A stretch of DNA of 64,000 nt from Nereocystis luetkeana (Eukaryota > Sar > Phaeophyceae > Laminariales > Laminariaceae): contig JARUPZ010000008.1 of NCBI GenBank assembly GCA_031213475.1, positions 12,971,393 through 13,035,392 of the forward strand. The letters are read 5' to 3'. Positions 10,871 to 22,539 of the stretch are shown in pieces. The notes beneath the pieces were generated by a model. That model saw nothing but the letters and a program-made list of their open reading frames with translations, did no database searches and was not told the origin of the DNA. Position numbers and translations under genes: made by a program. How positions within the stretch are numbered: position 1 is the stretch's first letter; each line of letters starts with the position of its first letter.

Positions 10871-11812
10871 ATGGTGGGTTTTGTGGTTTTAGGGGAGGAG
10901 CTTCCTTGGATGACAAGGATCCTCGATCAGGAGAGGCGACACCGCGAGGGAGCGGATATCGGGTTGGGGACATGGACTCCTGAAGAATGGAAGGAGCTAC
11001 AGGAAACAGCAGCAGCCCCATCAGCAGCAGCAGCAGCAGCAGCAGCATCAGCGGCGGCAGCGGCAGCAGCAGCAAAGCAGCAGAAGCAGGAGCAGGAGAA
11101 GCGTCACGGTAGGCCGGGCGCAGGATGCCGCATGGATTTATCATCTTTCCACTTGCTTACCGTCAAGGAGCAACAAGAAGCCATTGAAAAACATGTTGAC
11201 CAGCAGCTGAGAGCTAGGAGGGGTTACGCAACCGCCGCGAATACACGAGAGGAGGCAAGGAAAAAGACAGAGAACACGCACCAAGCCCAGGACAATGGTT
11301 CGAGGAGCTGCGACAACTCGTCACCCGCCGACCCAGTGCTATCGAGAGCAAAAAGTGCGGCCCAACAGCAACAGCAGCAGCAACAACAAGTACGGGCGTC
11401 TACGTACGTCAAGAAAGGCGACGAGGAGGAGTTGATGGATATTACTGAGGAGGAGGAGTCGGATGAGGAGGAGCAGCATGGTTTAAAGCGTGAAGTGGTA
11501 CCGGTGGATGGCATGGGGATGGTGAGGGAGACGGAACTGGAGGAGTCGGATGAGGAGGAGCAGCACGGTTTGGAACGTGAGGGGGTACCAATTGATGGCA
11601 TGGGTCTGGTGGGGGAGATTGGTGTGATGGAAGGAGCTGTCGGGTGTTCGGAGAACATTGACGAGGACGACGGTGCGCCGAATGGAAGCGCTTGGGAGCG
11701 AGTTGGGATCGGTACGGGTTGGTCATGCAGCGGCACCTTCGTGGGGTGGGGGTGTGAGGTGGCCGGTCGGCGTCCGACTCGGCTACGGCGGGCGCGCGTG
11801 CGAGAAAAGTGA
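10871..11812 (+). CDS. accessory ORF of copia copy B, 313 aa, function unknown
   Basis: Homologous over its whole length to the ORF at 11-1054, with the same ATG in ACCATGG, about 60 bp after the 5' LTR. It has a shorter Ala tract, the same poly-Gln run and two rather than three 29-residue acidic repeats, so the protein varies in length by repeat number while the frame stays open. No known domain is seen. The region after it (11813-12630) holds pyrimidine-rich stretches ending in CAG (for example TTTGTTTTGCAG before 11960), which resemble intron ends. Captured host gene sequence is therefore possible, and a diverged gag is the alternative. Confidence 0.55.
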   Translation: MVGFVVLGEELPWMTRILDQERRHREGADIGLGTWTPEEWKELQETAAAPSAAAAAAAASAAAAAAAAKQQKQEQEKRHGRPGAGCRMDLSSFHLLTVKEQQEAIEKHVDQQLRARRGYATAANTREEARKKTENTHQAQDNGSRSCDNSSPADPVLSRAKSAAQQQQQQQQQVRASTYVKKGDEEELMDITEEEESDEEEQHGLKREVVPVDGMGMVRETELEESDEEEQHGLEREGVPIDGMGLVGEIGVMEGAVGCSENIDEDDGAPNGSAWERVGIGTGWSCSGTFVGWGCEVAGRRPTRLRRARVREK

Positions 11813-12631
11813 AGGACCATCATCTTCGAGCAATTGCTCATCAGGCACGTTCTTGCTGTCTGTGTTTGGTTTGTTTTTAGAAACGTGATACTCGTACGAG
11901 TACGAGTAGTCTAGTCTTCGCTGTGGATTTGATCTTGTATTTTTTTCTTTGTTTTGCAGCGTTTCGAGACTTGTCATAATTTGGTGATGGCCATTTGATG
12001 CGTGGCGTGTGTGACTGCAACTTTTGGAACTTTGAGCTTTCATTTACGAATATACGTATCAAGTTCCGGACATATGTACGATTCACGTAGTATACGATAC
12101 ACGTAACGTGTTGGATCACAAAAACGCAGTTCGTATACGAGTAAAAACTACTGAGACGAGCGCGGCTGGAGGATAGAAAACTTGACTGGTATATATAATG
12201 TTTGCGATGGGCACAAACTAGGGAGGGTAGTATGAGAGTTCAGTTTGAGCACATCGGAAATTCACACGGAATACCGGGTATCTTGATTGATAGTTTGCAT
12301 GACCCTGGTTGCTCCCCCCACAGACAATATTTGAGGTGTACACAGGCCATGCGGGTGATATCCTCTTCCAACTATCACCAAGCTATTAATGTTTCGTCCG
12401 ATAGGATGAAGAGTCACCAGATTCCCTCATTCGAGTACCTTTGCTTTTCCCCCCTTTCGCTGTCGATGATTTGCCGAATCTCTGCTTGGAGACTGCACTG
12501 CGTTGATTGCATCAGGTGGACGGTTGACGAGAGGACCAAATCACGACCGGGCATGGTGAACGGAGAAACTGAGGTGGATGCTCGACGGTCGTGATGTGTG
12601 GTTGTAGTGGTACTATTTTATTGGGTAACGG

Positions 12632-13984
12632 TTGGTATTGATAGTGTTTTTGTTGTGTCTTTTTTATTATTTTGCTCGGTACTGCTATGTAAAAAGCGCA
12701 GGTAGTGGTTCGTTTTTGCTTGAAATTGTGTGTAGGTTCTTCCAATCAGATCTTGCCGACACAAGTTCTACTGCCATTTTGACTGTTGAGCAGGCTTTCG
12801 TGCAGTCTGATCTTGAGGAAAATGTTTTCATGCGTTTGCCTCAAGGATGCGGTAGACTGTCGGGGAAGATAGTAAGACTGAACAAGAGCTTGTACGGTTT
12901 GAAGCAGGCATCGAGGCAGTGGCATGCTCACCTCACTAGGTGCTTACTGACTTTAGGGTTTGAGCAGTGTCTGGCTGATGCATGCGTTTTTCGTTTGATG
13001 GATGAGGGGAGAGTAGTGATGACTATAGTGGTGCATGTGGATGATATTTTTGCGGTAGGGGAGAAGGCAAGGTGTGACCAGTTTGGCAAGGAATTGGACA
13101 AGATGGTTCCAGTTAAGAACCTGGGAGAGTTGCGTTGGTATTCGGGGTGTTTCTACGAGAGGGATTGGGAAAAGGGGGTGCTGAAGATTTCCCAGCAGAC
13201 ATTCGCTGAACAATTGGCGGATGAATACGGGATAGAGTTTGGTAAGAGTGTTCCGCTCCCTGTTGGCACAAAACTTGCGGACTTTAACCAGGATGAAGCG
13301 CCAGGGAGCTGGCCGTTTCGCGAGTTGGTTGGCTCACTGATGTGGCTTTCAACTCAGACTCGGCCAGACATCTCCAACGCAGTAAGAGCAGTGGCTAGGT
13401 ACTGCGCTGCTCCCAAGTTAGTGCACTGGAGGGCAGCACTTGGTATTTTAGGGTATGTGAGGAGGACTAGTTCTTTCGGAGTCACTTTTCAGAGAGGTAC
13501 GGACGGGGGGCTGAGCTTGCAGGTGTTTGCTGACGCAGACTATGCAAGCAAGGCGGCTGACAGAAGGTCAGTTTCAGGAGGATTGGTGATGTGTGGGGGT
13601 GCATGCGTGTCTTGGTTTTCTAGGACTCAGAAATGCGTCACACTTTCCACGACGGAGGCAGAGTACGTGGCACTTGCAGACGTCATTAAGGAAGTGTTGT
13701 TCTTGAGGCAGGTTTGGCGCTTCATGTTGCCTGATGTAGGCATGCCGTGCATACCGGTGTTCGAGGATAATCAGGGTGCGGTGCAGCTTGCACAGAACCC
13801 TGTCACCAACTCAAACTCCAAGCACATCGACGTGCGACACCACTTCCTCAGGGAACTGGTTGGGAGGAAAGAGATATCGATCATCCACGTACCGTCCCCT
13901 TTTCAGCATGCGGATTTTCTAACCAAGGCCATCTCGCGAGAATCGTTCGAGTTCCACCGTAGCCTTGCGATGAATATGTGGTGA
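12632..13984 (+). CDS. copia-type reverse transcriptase/RNase H portion of copy B
   Basis: Shows typical copia pol motifs: YGLKQASRQW, VHVDDIFAVG (the catalytic Asp pair of the polymerase), DADYASKAADRRSVSG, TEAEYVALAD, EDNQGAVQLAQNP and KHIDVRHHFLREL of RNase H. Only the later part of the polymerase and the RNase H are represented. The first 50 or so residues of the open frame are not copia-like. It is part of a non-autonomous element. Confidence 0.85.
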   Translation: MVLIVFLLCLFYYFARYCYVKSAGSGSFLLEIVCRFFQSDLADTSSTAILTVEQAFVQSDLEENVFMRLPQGCGRLSGKIVRLNKSLYGLKQASRQWHAHLTRCLLTLGFEQCLADACVFRLMDEGRVVMTIVVHVDDIFAVGEKARCDQFGKELDKMVPVKNLGELRWYSGCFYERDWEKGVLKISQQTFAEQLADEYGIEFGKSVPLPVGTKLADFNQDEAPGSWPFRELVGSLMWLSTQTRPDISNAVRAVARYCAAPKLVHWRAALGILGYVRRTSSFGVTFQRGTDGGLSLQVFADADYASKAADRRSVSGGLVMCGGACVSWFSRTQKCVTLSTTEAEYVALADVIKEVLFLRQVWRFMLPDVGMPCIPVFEDNQGAVQLAQNPVTNSNSKHIDVRHHFLRELVGRKEISIIHVPSPFQHADFLTKAISRESFEFHRSLAMNMW

Positions 13985-14242
13985 CCCTATTGGTGTGGTA
14001 TTGATTCCATCGGGTACTGGTGATCGTTAGCCATGGCCAGTACCTTAGTAAAATTCGTGTTGATCCCAACGGGTGTCGATGATCGTTAGCCATGATTGAC
14101 ACTTTAGTGACCTTCCTTCGGACTGTGTTATTTTATTTTGAGATTTCAGGGTGTTATCATTAAAGGCGTTGGATGCATAGGTTTTATTTTTGATATTTTG
14201 ACCGGACGAGAGTTATCAGGACTGTGAAACGAGCAGGGGGAA

Positions 14243-14543
14243 TGTGGGATTTGCTCGTACCAAAGTCTGATTTTCTGATTGTACTGAATTGTGTGATTCT
14301 TGTAAATGTAATATATCTACGGAGATTGCGGCGGGATTAGTGTTTCCCCGAGGAGTTGCATAAAATTGTGTTTGACCTGCTTTCAGGGGTCTTATAGAGT
14401 CTAGGGGAACGTGGCCCCCTTGCTCTCAGTCCACCAGTACACTAAAAATAATTGATACCTTTCTACTTCTTCTACCCACTGCCTCATGGCAAGCCCCACC
14501 CACGCATCACCCAAGCGTACCCGGTGCTCGAATTGATCCCTTA
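14243..14543 (+). repeat. 3' LTR of copia copy B
   Basis: 301 bp, preceded by GAGCAGGGGGAA and followed by the target duplication TACAT. Confidence 0.9.
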
Positions 14544-14548
14544 TACAT

Positions 14549-16205
14549 GACATCACTTACTTCAAAATCGCTTGAATTGTTTTCGCGCTGAATATTAAAA
14601 TTGAGATCGAGATTGAGATGGAAGATTGGCGAAAGTATCAAGATTGCCTTTTCTCATTTTTTGAAGAATTGGCCGGCACTGTTTCTGGAGGCAATCCCCA
14701 ATACCAGTGGTACTCACTAAATGTGTACAATTAGTTTAAATCGGCCGTCAAAACCGCCAAGTCGATGTCGAATTTTTCCAAAAGATTGCAATCTCAAAAC
14801 TGCTATTAATAGTGGGACTTACTTACTTGTAGTTATACCATGAATCAGTCAACATGTCGCCCCAGTCGACACCAACCTGTGGGCATGATAGCACCAGCAA
14901 GAAGAGGCAGCCGTTCACATCGCAGCTCTGATCTTGTTTTGGGACTACTGCTGTACAGGGGGACTGATACAAAAAACCAAGGGGCTCTTTTCCCCCCCCA
15001 CGGTGAACCGGGACGATGAAGGTTTTCCCTCATCAGCGGAACGGGACGGAAAATACCGTATATTTTTCCTTGTTCCCGCTGCAAGGTCAGTTGTACGTCA
15101 AGAATTTCCAGCACTGTCCTCGCTGATTGAGAGAAGGGAGCCGCCCGCACGCAGAGTCTAGACGTGATTCTATTCGACCGACCGCCCAAGCTCCGAGAAG
15201 GAAGTGCTGCCACTATACGGGCGAAGTCTCCTAGTTTTTTCCCACCCCCGTTGTTGTGGTGCCAGCTGGTGGTTGTTCTGATGGTTGTGTTGGCGCTGTG
15301 TTCATGGCGGTTGTAGAGGTGGAAGTGGTGGTGGTGGCGGCGGGGATTCTCGTCGGTGCCGCTGCCGGTCGACCGACCCGCCCATGAGATAGGAAAACAC
15401 GGCGTCCGTGCCGGTCACACCAGACATGTTACGAGACAGCACTTTCATCACTGGACTCACGGGAAATTTGCTTGGAAATGCGTTGACTGACACCAAACTA
15501 CTACCCTGGTAGGGTTTAGTGTCGAACCCTCGGCCCTACATCTTTGACACGGCACGTTTTGCGTCTCGCTTGATGGCATGTCTCCCTACATCATTTTGTG
15601 CGACGCCAGTACTGGCGTAGCCGTGAGTTGAGTGGTCTATGTGCAGTTGTGTGTGTGTGGAGGCGAGCTTACGGCTTGTGGCAGGGATTTTTCGTGAAAA
15701 TAAGAAGTACGACTTCTTCTTTTTTTTCACAAACCACGAGGTTTACCACTTCTACTTCTTGGTATTGATAGTAATTTTATTTTTTTTCGTCCTTCGTACC
15801 ACATATACTTTCTTTTGAATATCTGAAAACAAATCATTCATCAGGTGCTGATCACCATCACCTGCTCAAACTTTTCTTCTAATAGTAAAAAAAGATGTAA
15901 TTGTGGTGCGGAGAGGAACAATTTTATACTAAAAACATTCAAGATTGGGATCATCATGAAAATCAAATACATCAGCTGTGTGTTCGGCCGATTAATCGAA
16001 TGTTTGATACTCAACTTTTTCGCTGTACATGCGGCGTACTACACTTCTTACTGCTGTCCTATACTCATTCATAGAATGGGAGTTGAGCACAATTTATGAT
16101 GTCATGTATATATAGATATATATACCGAACAAATAAGAACAGACGGCCACGAACGTATATCTTCGAGGGAAAGATGCAAGTAGTTGTGTGTGCATTTGTT
16201 TACGA
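14549..16205. other. unassigned DNA
   Basis: Contains TATTAATA at 14804-14811 and a GGTGGT-rich stretch near 15245-15350. Frames up to 122 aa show no known family. Confidence 0.35.
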
Positions 16206-16209
16206 TGCT

Positions 16210-16490
16210 ACGACAGAACGGGACGATCACTCTCAACGGGAGACAGTTTATCAGCAGTACCGGACAGCAGTACTTTTCGATGCGGCGAGACCGGACGGTA
16301 ATAACTTTTCGGTGTCACGGCGGGACGGGATAGTAAATTTTCGGCGTCACGACGGGACCGCATGGCACTTTTATCGGCGGGACGGGACGGCAAGTGACGA
16401 CGGTCATTGAGTTTGCCGGAGGGACCATTTTGACGGCGGTTTAACCCTTCCGTCTGGCCGTTACCACCGTCACCCTCTTTCCGAAATACC
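16210..16490 (-). repeat. CCGTCCCG-rich dispersed repeat, copy 1
   Basis: Read on the minus strand it starts GGTATTTCGG, then shows repeated CCGTCCCG(TCCCG)CCGATAA blocks about 35-45 bp apart. Its ends match the copies at 18138-18380 and 40061-40382. Confidence 0.6.
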
Positions 16491-18137
16491 GTCATGAATC
16501 TTGCAGTAAACTCTGGTCGAAGATCCAGCACACAATGCGTTAAAAAAAATAGAATAATGTATTGCATCCAATATTTCGTCGTTATTTTGCAACTTTTAAA
16601 ATAATCTCGGCTTCGGCACTTTCGGCCATGGTTTTCGAGAGTTGAAACAAAAACAAACGCGGGCACTGCTGTTCATGGCATTGTGAAAATTGTCGGCTGG
16701 ATTTGTCCGGTCGTTGTGCTGAAAGTTGATATTTTTCGGAATTTGATGGCATCTTCGTCTATCCGAATCACGACAAATACTTGACACAACCAAAAAGGGT
16801 TTGACAAAAACTCAGGTATACTTGGCCGCTTTTTCGCCAAAATCGGCTACATGCTAGACACAGGTACCAAACACACCTAGGAACCTTGCTATTATTGGCC
16901 ATCCATGCTGACGCATCGTGACTGACTCTGGCTTGAAACGGCCAACCAATGCACGCCTCACTTTTTTACTCTGTCTAGCATTCAACTGGTTTTAGTTGAA
17001 CCAATCAGAGAGGCCCTACCTACACGTTTTTTTCTCTCCACATTAACATGCATCTGCCCAGCCACGGCTGGAATTCTTGAGTTACCCCTAACATACGAAA
17101 TCTGCACTCGCACATCATGCGGAATAACGTATTGGTACATGCATACGCTGGTTTCACTTGTTTGTTTAGGGGGGGGGTGATGTGATGTGTATATATATGC
17201 TGTTGTTGTTTGAAATGATTGTGACAGCGGTCCATACAACACCATGGCCCCACCGTTTTGTCTTCTTTTGCACCACCCCGCGTCGAGGCGGTCTCACGGT
17301 TGGTACGGCAAGATCATTTCGTGCCGAGCAAGCGGTTCCGCGAGGACGGTCTAGAAGCTTTGAACCTGTCGACGGGGAGGAGGCGCCAAAGAAATACTCT
17401 TGGTGAAACAAACGACGCCTATATTAATAGTGACTCTCTGCTGGTCCAAGTGGAGGAGCCCGTGGTACCTACACCTTGAAGAAAACAGTACAATTCATAT
17501 TTTGAGGCGACGTGGCACGCTTGATGCTTTATTAGGTGCATTCTTTTAGTAGCGGATTTCATAGACGGACATAGTCAACCTCGCTCGTGGCCCGCGTTGT
17601 TTTACTTTTGGCCTTTGCCCCAACCAAAATGACCTACCCTGTCCCTTGTCTCGGGGGCATGAACGACGACGACAAATTTGTTTTCAAAGCATACTTTTCA
17701 GTACACAAGCGTTGGCTACTAATGAACCGCCTTGTACGCTCCCAGAATAACTAAACGCGACATGGACGTCTTCTCCAGAGACGCGTAGATGCCATCATGT
17801 CAAACCAAGACCTCTAGTGTACTGCGACTCGGCGTATTGACCCGATCTACGGTCCAGATATTATCGTCATATTCCCACGAGCTTGATCCAGGAAATTGCG
17901 CGAGAATCCACCTTCGGGCAATACAGAACCAGACACGATGTTTGTTTCAACACCAAAGATACCAGCAAGACCGAATCGAACAAGAGGAACACATAAGGTG
18001 AAGCAAGGTTCGGCGTGCGAGTATTAGTCCGTGATGTATCCGGTGTTTGTATTTCACTCTGGATTGAGGGGGCGGATCCCATACCCGTAGGGATTTCGGC
18101 CTTCCATGGGAAAAATCCAAAAAAAAAAGGCTCATCA
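16491..18137. other. unassigned DNA
   Basis: Contains TATTAATA at 17422-17429 and a poly-G run near 17170. A 74-aa frame at 17182-17406 begins with a hydrophobic stretch but is otherwise unremarkable. No gene is called. Confidence 0.35.
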
Positions 18138-18380
18138 CGGTATTCCGGCACAACGGTAACAACGGTGGTAACGGCGGCACGGGACGGTGAAACCGCTGCC
18201 AAACAGATCCCGCCGTCCCGTCCCGTCCCGCCGACAAATTCCCTGACCGTCGTCACAGATCATCCTGTCCTGCCGATAAATCTCCCGTTGAAAATTACCG
18301 TCCCGTCCCGCCGATAAAATCTCTCCCGCGAAGATATGGGCTCCGGCGGACATAACTTGGCTCTTCCCCTGCCTGGTACA
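18138..18380 (+). repeat. CCGTCCCG-rich dispersed repeat, copy 2
   Basis: GGTATTCCGGC at the left and CTCTTCCCCTGCCTGGTACA at the right, with degenerate CCGTCCCGTCCCGCCGATAA units between. Same ends as the 40-kb copy, so this is a defined element and not just low-complexity DNA. Confidence 0.6.
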
Positions 18381-19049
18381 TTCATTCATTCGTGGTCATC
18401 TGTTCCCATCCATTCCCACCACGAATCACGAAATTAATCAAAATAAAATCGAGATGTACTAAACTTTATTAATATTAATAGTAGTAATTCCTATAGAAGG
18501 GCCCATCTTAACGTTTTTTTTTTTCTGATACGCCGTTATTTTTTTTTTGCGTTTTATGTGATTTGCATCTGATCGGTCGAAAAGTGAATCGCCCATCATG
18601 CATTTTGATGTTTTATTCAAATTGAAACGAAAAAGCCGAATTCGACCAGACAGAAGTCTTTTTGGACTTATATTGCACTTCGTGCTATTCAAATCGGGGA
18701 GTTCGTCCAGCTCGACGTGGCATCTGCAGTGCTGTGCTGCGCGTTCTTGCTTGGCGAGGATGTGCCTTTACATGAAAAACATACCATAGAAACGTAGGGA
18801 CTTACGACAGCAACATCAAAGCACACTTCTTACTTGGTCGGGAAACAGTTTATTTACTGATTTAGATTAAAAACCATATATCATGCGGATCGTTTTGTTT
18901 GAGCAAAATTACATATTTTTTTGACACCGTAAGATGTTTTTTACTGCGATCGTAACTGCAGTCTGAATAATGTCTAGAGCTTGTATCCTGTAAAATTGAG
19001 AATCGAGATACACATTGGTTTCGCTGACGTGTTGACGGGCGGAAAAACA
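18381..19049. other. unassigned DNA
   Basis: Two overlapping TATTAATA motifs at 18478-18490. No gene seen. Confidence 0.35.
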
Positions 19050-19330
19050 CACACACCCAAAACCCCGCCGAATTTCGTTTTGCATTAAACCCCTCTTTCT
19101 TCCCGTCGACATCCCAGCGCGACCAGTGCGCGTGCCGTTTGTTCAGAGATACAAGGTCTCTGTGGTCACCAAACTACAGGAAGTACGACACAGCAGTCAG
19201 TGGTTCTAGGTTATGAAGTAAGCAGATTCGATACTACTGTATGGCAATGCGTACTGAATACGATGGGCACGACATACATACACTTTCTATGGAAAAGAAA
19301 AAAATACAGAAATGAAACAAGTCGACATAA
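19050..19330 (-). repeat. diverged LINE 3'-end fragment
   Basis: Retains pieces of the LINE 3' end (CCCGTCGACATCC, CGACCAGTG, GATACAAGGTC, GGGCACGACATACATAC) in the same order as the better copy that follows. Confidence 0.55.
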
Positions 19331-19366
19331 AATGAGAAAAAAGGGTCGTGGCCCCTCATGAAACAA

Positions 19367-20157
19367 GTGTGTGTGTGTTCTTCACATTAAACCGTCCTTT
19401 CTACCCGTCGACATCCAGCACAACCAGTGTCCGTGCCGATTCTCCAATCCTAGAAAAGATACAAGGCCTGTGGTCACAAAGCTACGCCACAGAGATACTA
19501 CGTTGCCACGTGTGCAGTAAGCACTGCAGCGGGCAATGCAAAGCCATGTCATCATACTAAAAAACGACAGGAACGACATACACAATCTAAGAAATAGTTA
19601 AACGAAAAGAAACAATCAAAGATAAAACAAGAACAAAGTAGACAAATCGAGAGAGAAAAGATGAAAAAAGAAAAGAAAAAACAAGGAGGAACAACATGTC
19701 GTGCCCCCCCCCCCCGCAGGCGAGGTGGCCAACAATTCAAAAAGAACGAGCTGACAAAAAAGGGAAAAAATAACAAAAACACCACTGCTTGTAAACAGAC
19801 TAAGACAAAGAACCAAGGAAAAAAATAACAAAGCGGAAATAACAGGCAGACCAAAGCCCAAAGCACCTTCCAGGTGGCGGCAGCAGTTTGTGGTACGAGT
19901 AGTATAGCCAGGTTCTCCCTACTAATCCGCCTGGTACCTTGCTACCCCGACTTCCGTCTCCGCCCTGCGTTCGTCAACTATGCCCATCCCCTTGACGTCA
20001 GACAATACGAGACGAGCAAAGCAGGTTCGTCATCCAACCACGCCACACGGCTCCTTCAGTACGGCTTATCAATCAGAAAAGGAAGATAAAAAATAAAATG
20101 AAAATCACGGAGAGTCAGCGCAGCAAAGAAAAAAGACAAAAAACAAAACAAGTGGCA
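19367..20157 (-). mobile_element. LINE 3'-end fragment with (CA)n tail
   Basis: About 790 bp of 3' untranslated region on the minus strand. It matches 29648-30360 and ends in GAACACACACAC (GTGTGTGTTC on the plus strand at 19367-19380). The coding part is not present. 5' truncation is usual for LINE copies. Confidence 0.75.
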
Positions 20158-20184
20158 GGCTACGTATACCTTTCTTCGTCACGT

Positions 20185-20338
20185 GTATTTTGAGGCAGCC
20201 GAATTTTCGTTATTTTTTCGTTTTTTTTATTGTTTTTCGGATTTTCCTAGGGCTCCAGCACATTTTGTGTGACCACAGACTCCTTCGTCAGAGAGTTAAT
20301 GTGAGAACAACAACAACAACAACAACAACAACAGAACG
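20185..20338 (+). repeat. LINE 3' terminus with (AAC)n tail
   Basis: Runs from GGCAGCCGAATTTTCG to GAGAGTTAATGTGAG followed by about eleven AAC repeats. The same end occurs in reverse at 55511-55665. Confidence 0.65.
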
Positions 20339-21060
20339 AGCTAGGGCAACAACATCACAGAACAGTGAAAAAAAAACATTTCTCGTAGGCGAACCGGAGC
20401 AAACGAACCACAAAAGCGCGCTCCGGAAAGCTGAAGCAGTTTGTCGTGCAAGGAGGATACACAGGTTTCTACCTACTATTAGTAATAGGTTAGGTTCCGT
20501 GCTAACCCGTCTGCCCTTTCCTTTGCGTTTTCGTATAACATGCTCCACCCCCGAGAACTCAGAAAATGCAAACAAGCAAAAACAGGCGTTTCCACGTAGG
20601 GGGGGGGGGGGAAACTTATGTCACGAGGACAAGAGAAATATGGTAGAAATAAAAATAAAACAAATGGGAAATTAACGAAGGACGAAGGCGCGAAAAAAAA
20701 GAAAAGAATGCCAAAGAGCACGCTCGAACCAGCTGCAGCAGTTGGCGGTAAGAGTATCATAGACATCTTCCACTCACCAATCGGCCTGGTGCGTTGCTAC
20801 CCTGTCTGCCGTTTTTTTACCACACTTTCGTCCAACGCGGTTTCCCCTCTATTTCGGTCGCATTCTTTGTCCCCATTCCTTACTGTACGTCGACTTTCCT
20901 TCTAGCCCACCCTCCTGTTGCCCCCCACCCTGGGCACCACTTAGTAGTAGTGCGGATGAGCGGCGCTCCTCGACTGTGTCTTATTTTTGCACCACTTCAA
21001 CCGCTATCGCAAGTTTTGGCCGCTGTGCCGCAACCAGCTCGTATAGGAAGGTAATCGCTA
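20339..21060 (-). repeat. LINE 3' fragments (untranslated region and ORF end), minus strand
   Basis: 20700-21050 aligns with the LINE segment at 30360-30620 (CCAGCTGCAGCAGTT..., GTTGCTACCCTGTCTGCC, CTCCTGTTGCCCCC). 20370-20570 is a second, more diverged piece of the same kind. No intact frame remains. Confidence 0.55.
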
Positions 21061-21135
21061 CACGGTAGGATGAGACAGCAGTGGCTCTCCAAGAATCGGG
21101 AAACACGTCCGCATCTCTACAGTCTGTAGTGGGCA

Positions 21136-21223
21136 CCCTTTAGAACCGCAGTCCCGTTTTGGGGACAAACTACTTGAAATTTGACTGGTTTGTCCCCAAA
21201 AGGGGACTGCGGTTCGGAAAGGG
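21136..21223. mobile_element. palindromic TTAA MITE, copy 1
   Basis: 88 bp, CCCTTTAGAACCGCAGTCCC ... GGACTGCGGTTC...GGG, followed by TTAA (21224-21227). The left flank is GGCA, not TTAA. The two arms pair over nearly their whole length. Confidence 0.75.
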
Positions 21224-21401
21224 TTAAGAAGCAATTTATGAAGAAAATGGGCACAAATCTCGCGAATAATAACAACCTTTTTCGGTTGAAAAACACAGCT
21301 CGAAAGTGAGACCAACCCTAAATCCCATAATAATGTACAGATATATATCCCAAGTTGGAAAAACGAAACAACGGTGAGCCTGGACAACAGATTCACGTTA
21401 A

Positions 21402-21492
21402 GCCTTTTAGGACCCCAGTCCCGATTTATTTGGGGACAAACCATTCTAATTCAAAGTGATTTGTCCCCAAAACGGGACTGGGGTCTTGAGGG
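21402..21492. mobile_element. palindromic TTAA MITE, copy 2
   Basis: 91 bp between TTAA at 21398-21401 and 21493-21496. Arms begin GCCTTTTAGGACCCCAGTCC and end GGACTGGGGTCTTGAGGG. Confidence 0.75.
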
Positions 21493-21496
21493 TTAA

Positions 21497-22539
21497 CACG
21501 GGGCGCCCACTTCTGTGACTCCAACTCGCGCACCAGCAACCTCTTCATTGATGTGATCTCCTGCCTTGTGCAGCAGGTGGACATGTATGTGCTCAGGGTC
21601 AAAACATCGCCGGACTCTGTATCTGATTTCCCGACGATTAAATATTCAAATTTTACCAGGCGGCACGCGCCTTCGTTTGGATTGCGCATAGGGTTCGGCA
21701 TGACCACTGCTCCCGTCGATTTTAGAAGAATGTGGCGAGCTCACGGTCTAGCGCTTGCCGCTACAGCAGGAAGCATAAAACATATCACGCGTGTGAAACG
21801 AAACGAATAGTTATACCTTATTTATGACGAACAACAACCGGATAATATAAATAGCAGCTTTTCGTGATTTTGGAACGAATATTTTGTTTGCAGAGATTTT
21901 CTGCCTGATCACAAGGGATTGCCGCCGGCGTCCAGTACTCAAAAATATGAAAACAAAACAGGTCAATATTCGGAGAGATAAACCGATTCTCACAGCAGCA
22001 GTGGTCGGTGCCAACACACGAAAATGGTCAGAAAATATTTGATGCCCTTTCTATTCACAATATCCACTTATATTATATATAGTATCCACTTATATTTGTT
22101 TGCAAGTCCATAAACGTTCCATGCCGATATCGATCGATCACCACACTCACGACTCGAAGTGAGATACTTGAACTACCAAGCACCGACTCCAAAATCACTA
22201 TATATATTGCCTCGACTCTTCTTTGCCGAATTTATATATAATAATACTAGCGATGAGTACATTAAAAAAACAAAATTCGTTTTGCAAGGAAAAATGTCCC
22301 GACGAGTTCTTCCTTGGTAATCAAACCCACGAAGTTGATCCTAGGTACGCGGACCGCCTACCTTGGCATTCTGCACGCGGGACATTCATAAAGAGACGCC
22401 GGTGAACCTCTTCATTTCGGTGCGTTGTCGTTTTGTTTTTCTCTCTTCCCACAAGCTTCCAATGCAATTTTGCGCTCATTGCATTATTCCGGTATTCTAT
22501 TGCCCCTATCACAACCAGCGTGCCTGCTCATCTTTGTGA
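21497..22539. other. unassigned DNA
   Basis: AT-rich stretches near 22070-22250 and short frames only. No gene or repeat recognised. Confidence 0.35.

Larger units (their letters stand above)
10511..14543 (+). mobile_element. Ty1/copia-family LTR element, copy B, non-autonomous, young
   Basis: Two 301-bp LTRs (TGTGGG...CCCTTA) differ at only about three positions and are flanked by a 5-bp duplication, TACAT (10506-10510 and 14544-14548). A polypurine tract, GAGCAGGGGGAA, precedes the 3' LTR. The parts in order are 5' LTR, accessory ORF, a non-coding stretch with splice-acceptor-like sites, the reverse transcriptase/RNase H portion, and 3' LTR. Gag zinc knuckle and integrase are not seen, so it would depend on a relative to move. 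The near-identical LTRs say it moved recently. Copy A is a close relative, and the element at 40.4-54.6 kb is an autonomous-type cousin by its RNase H sequence. Confidence 0.9.
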
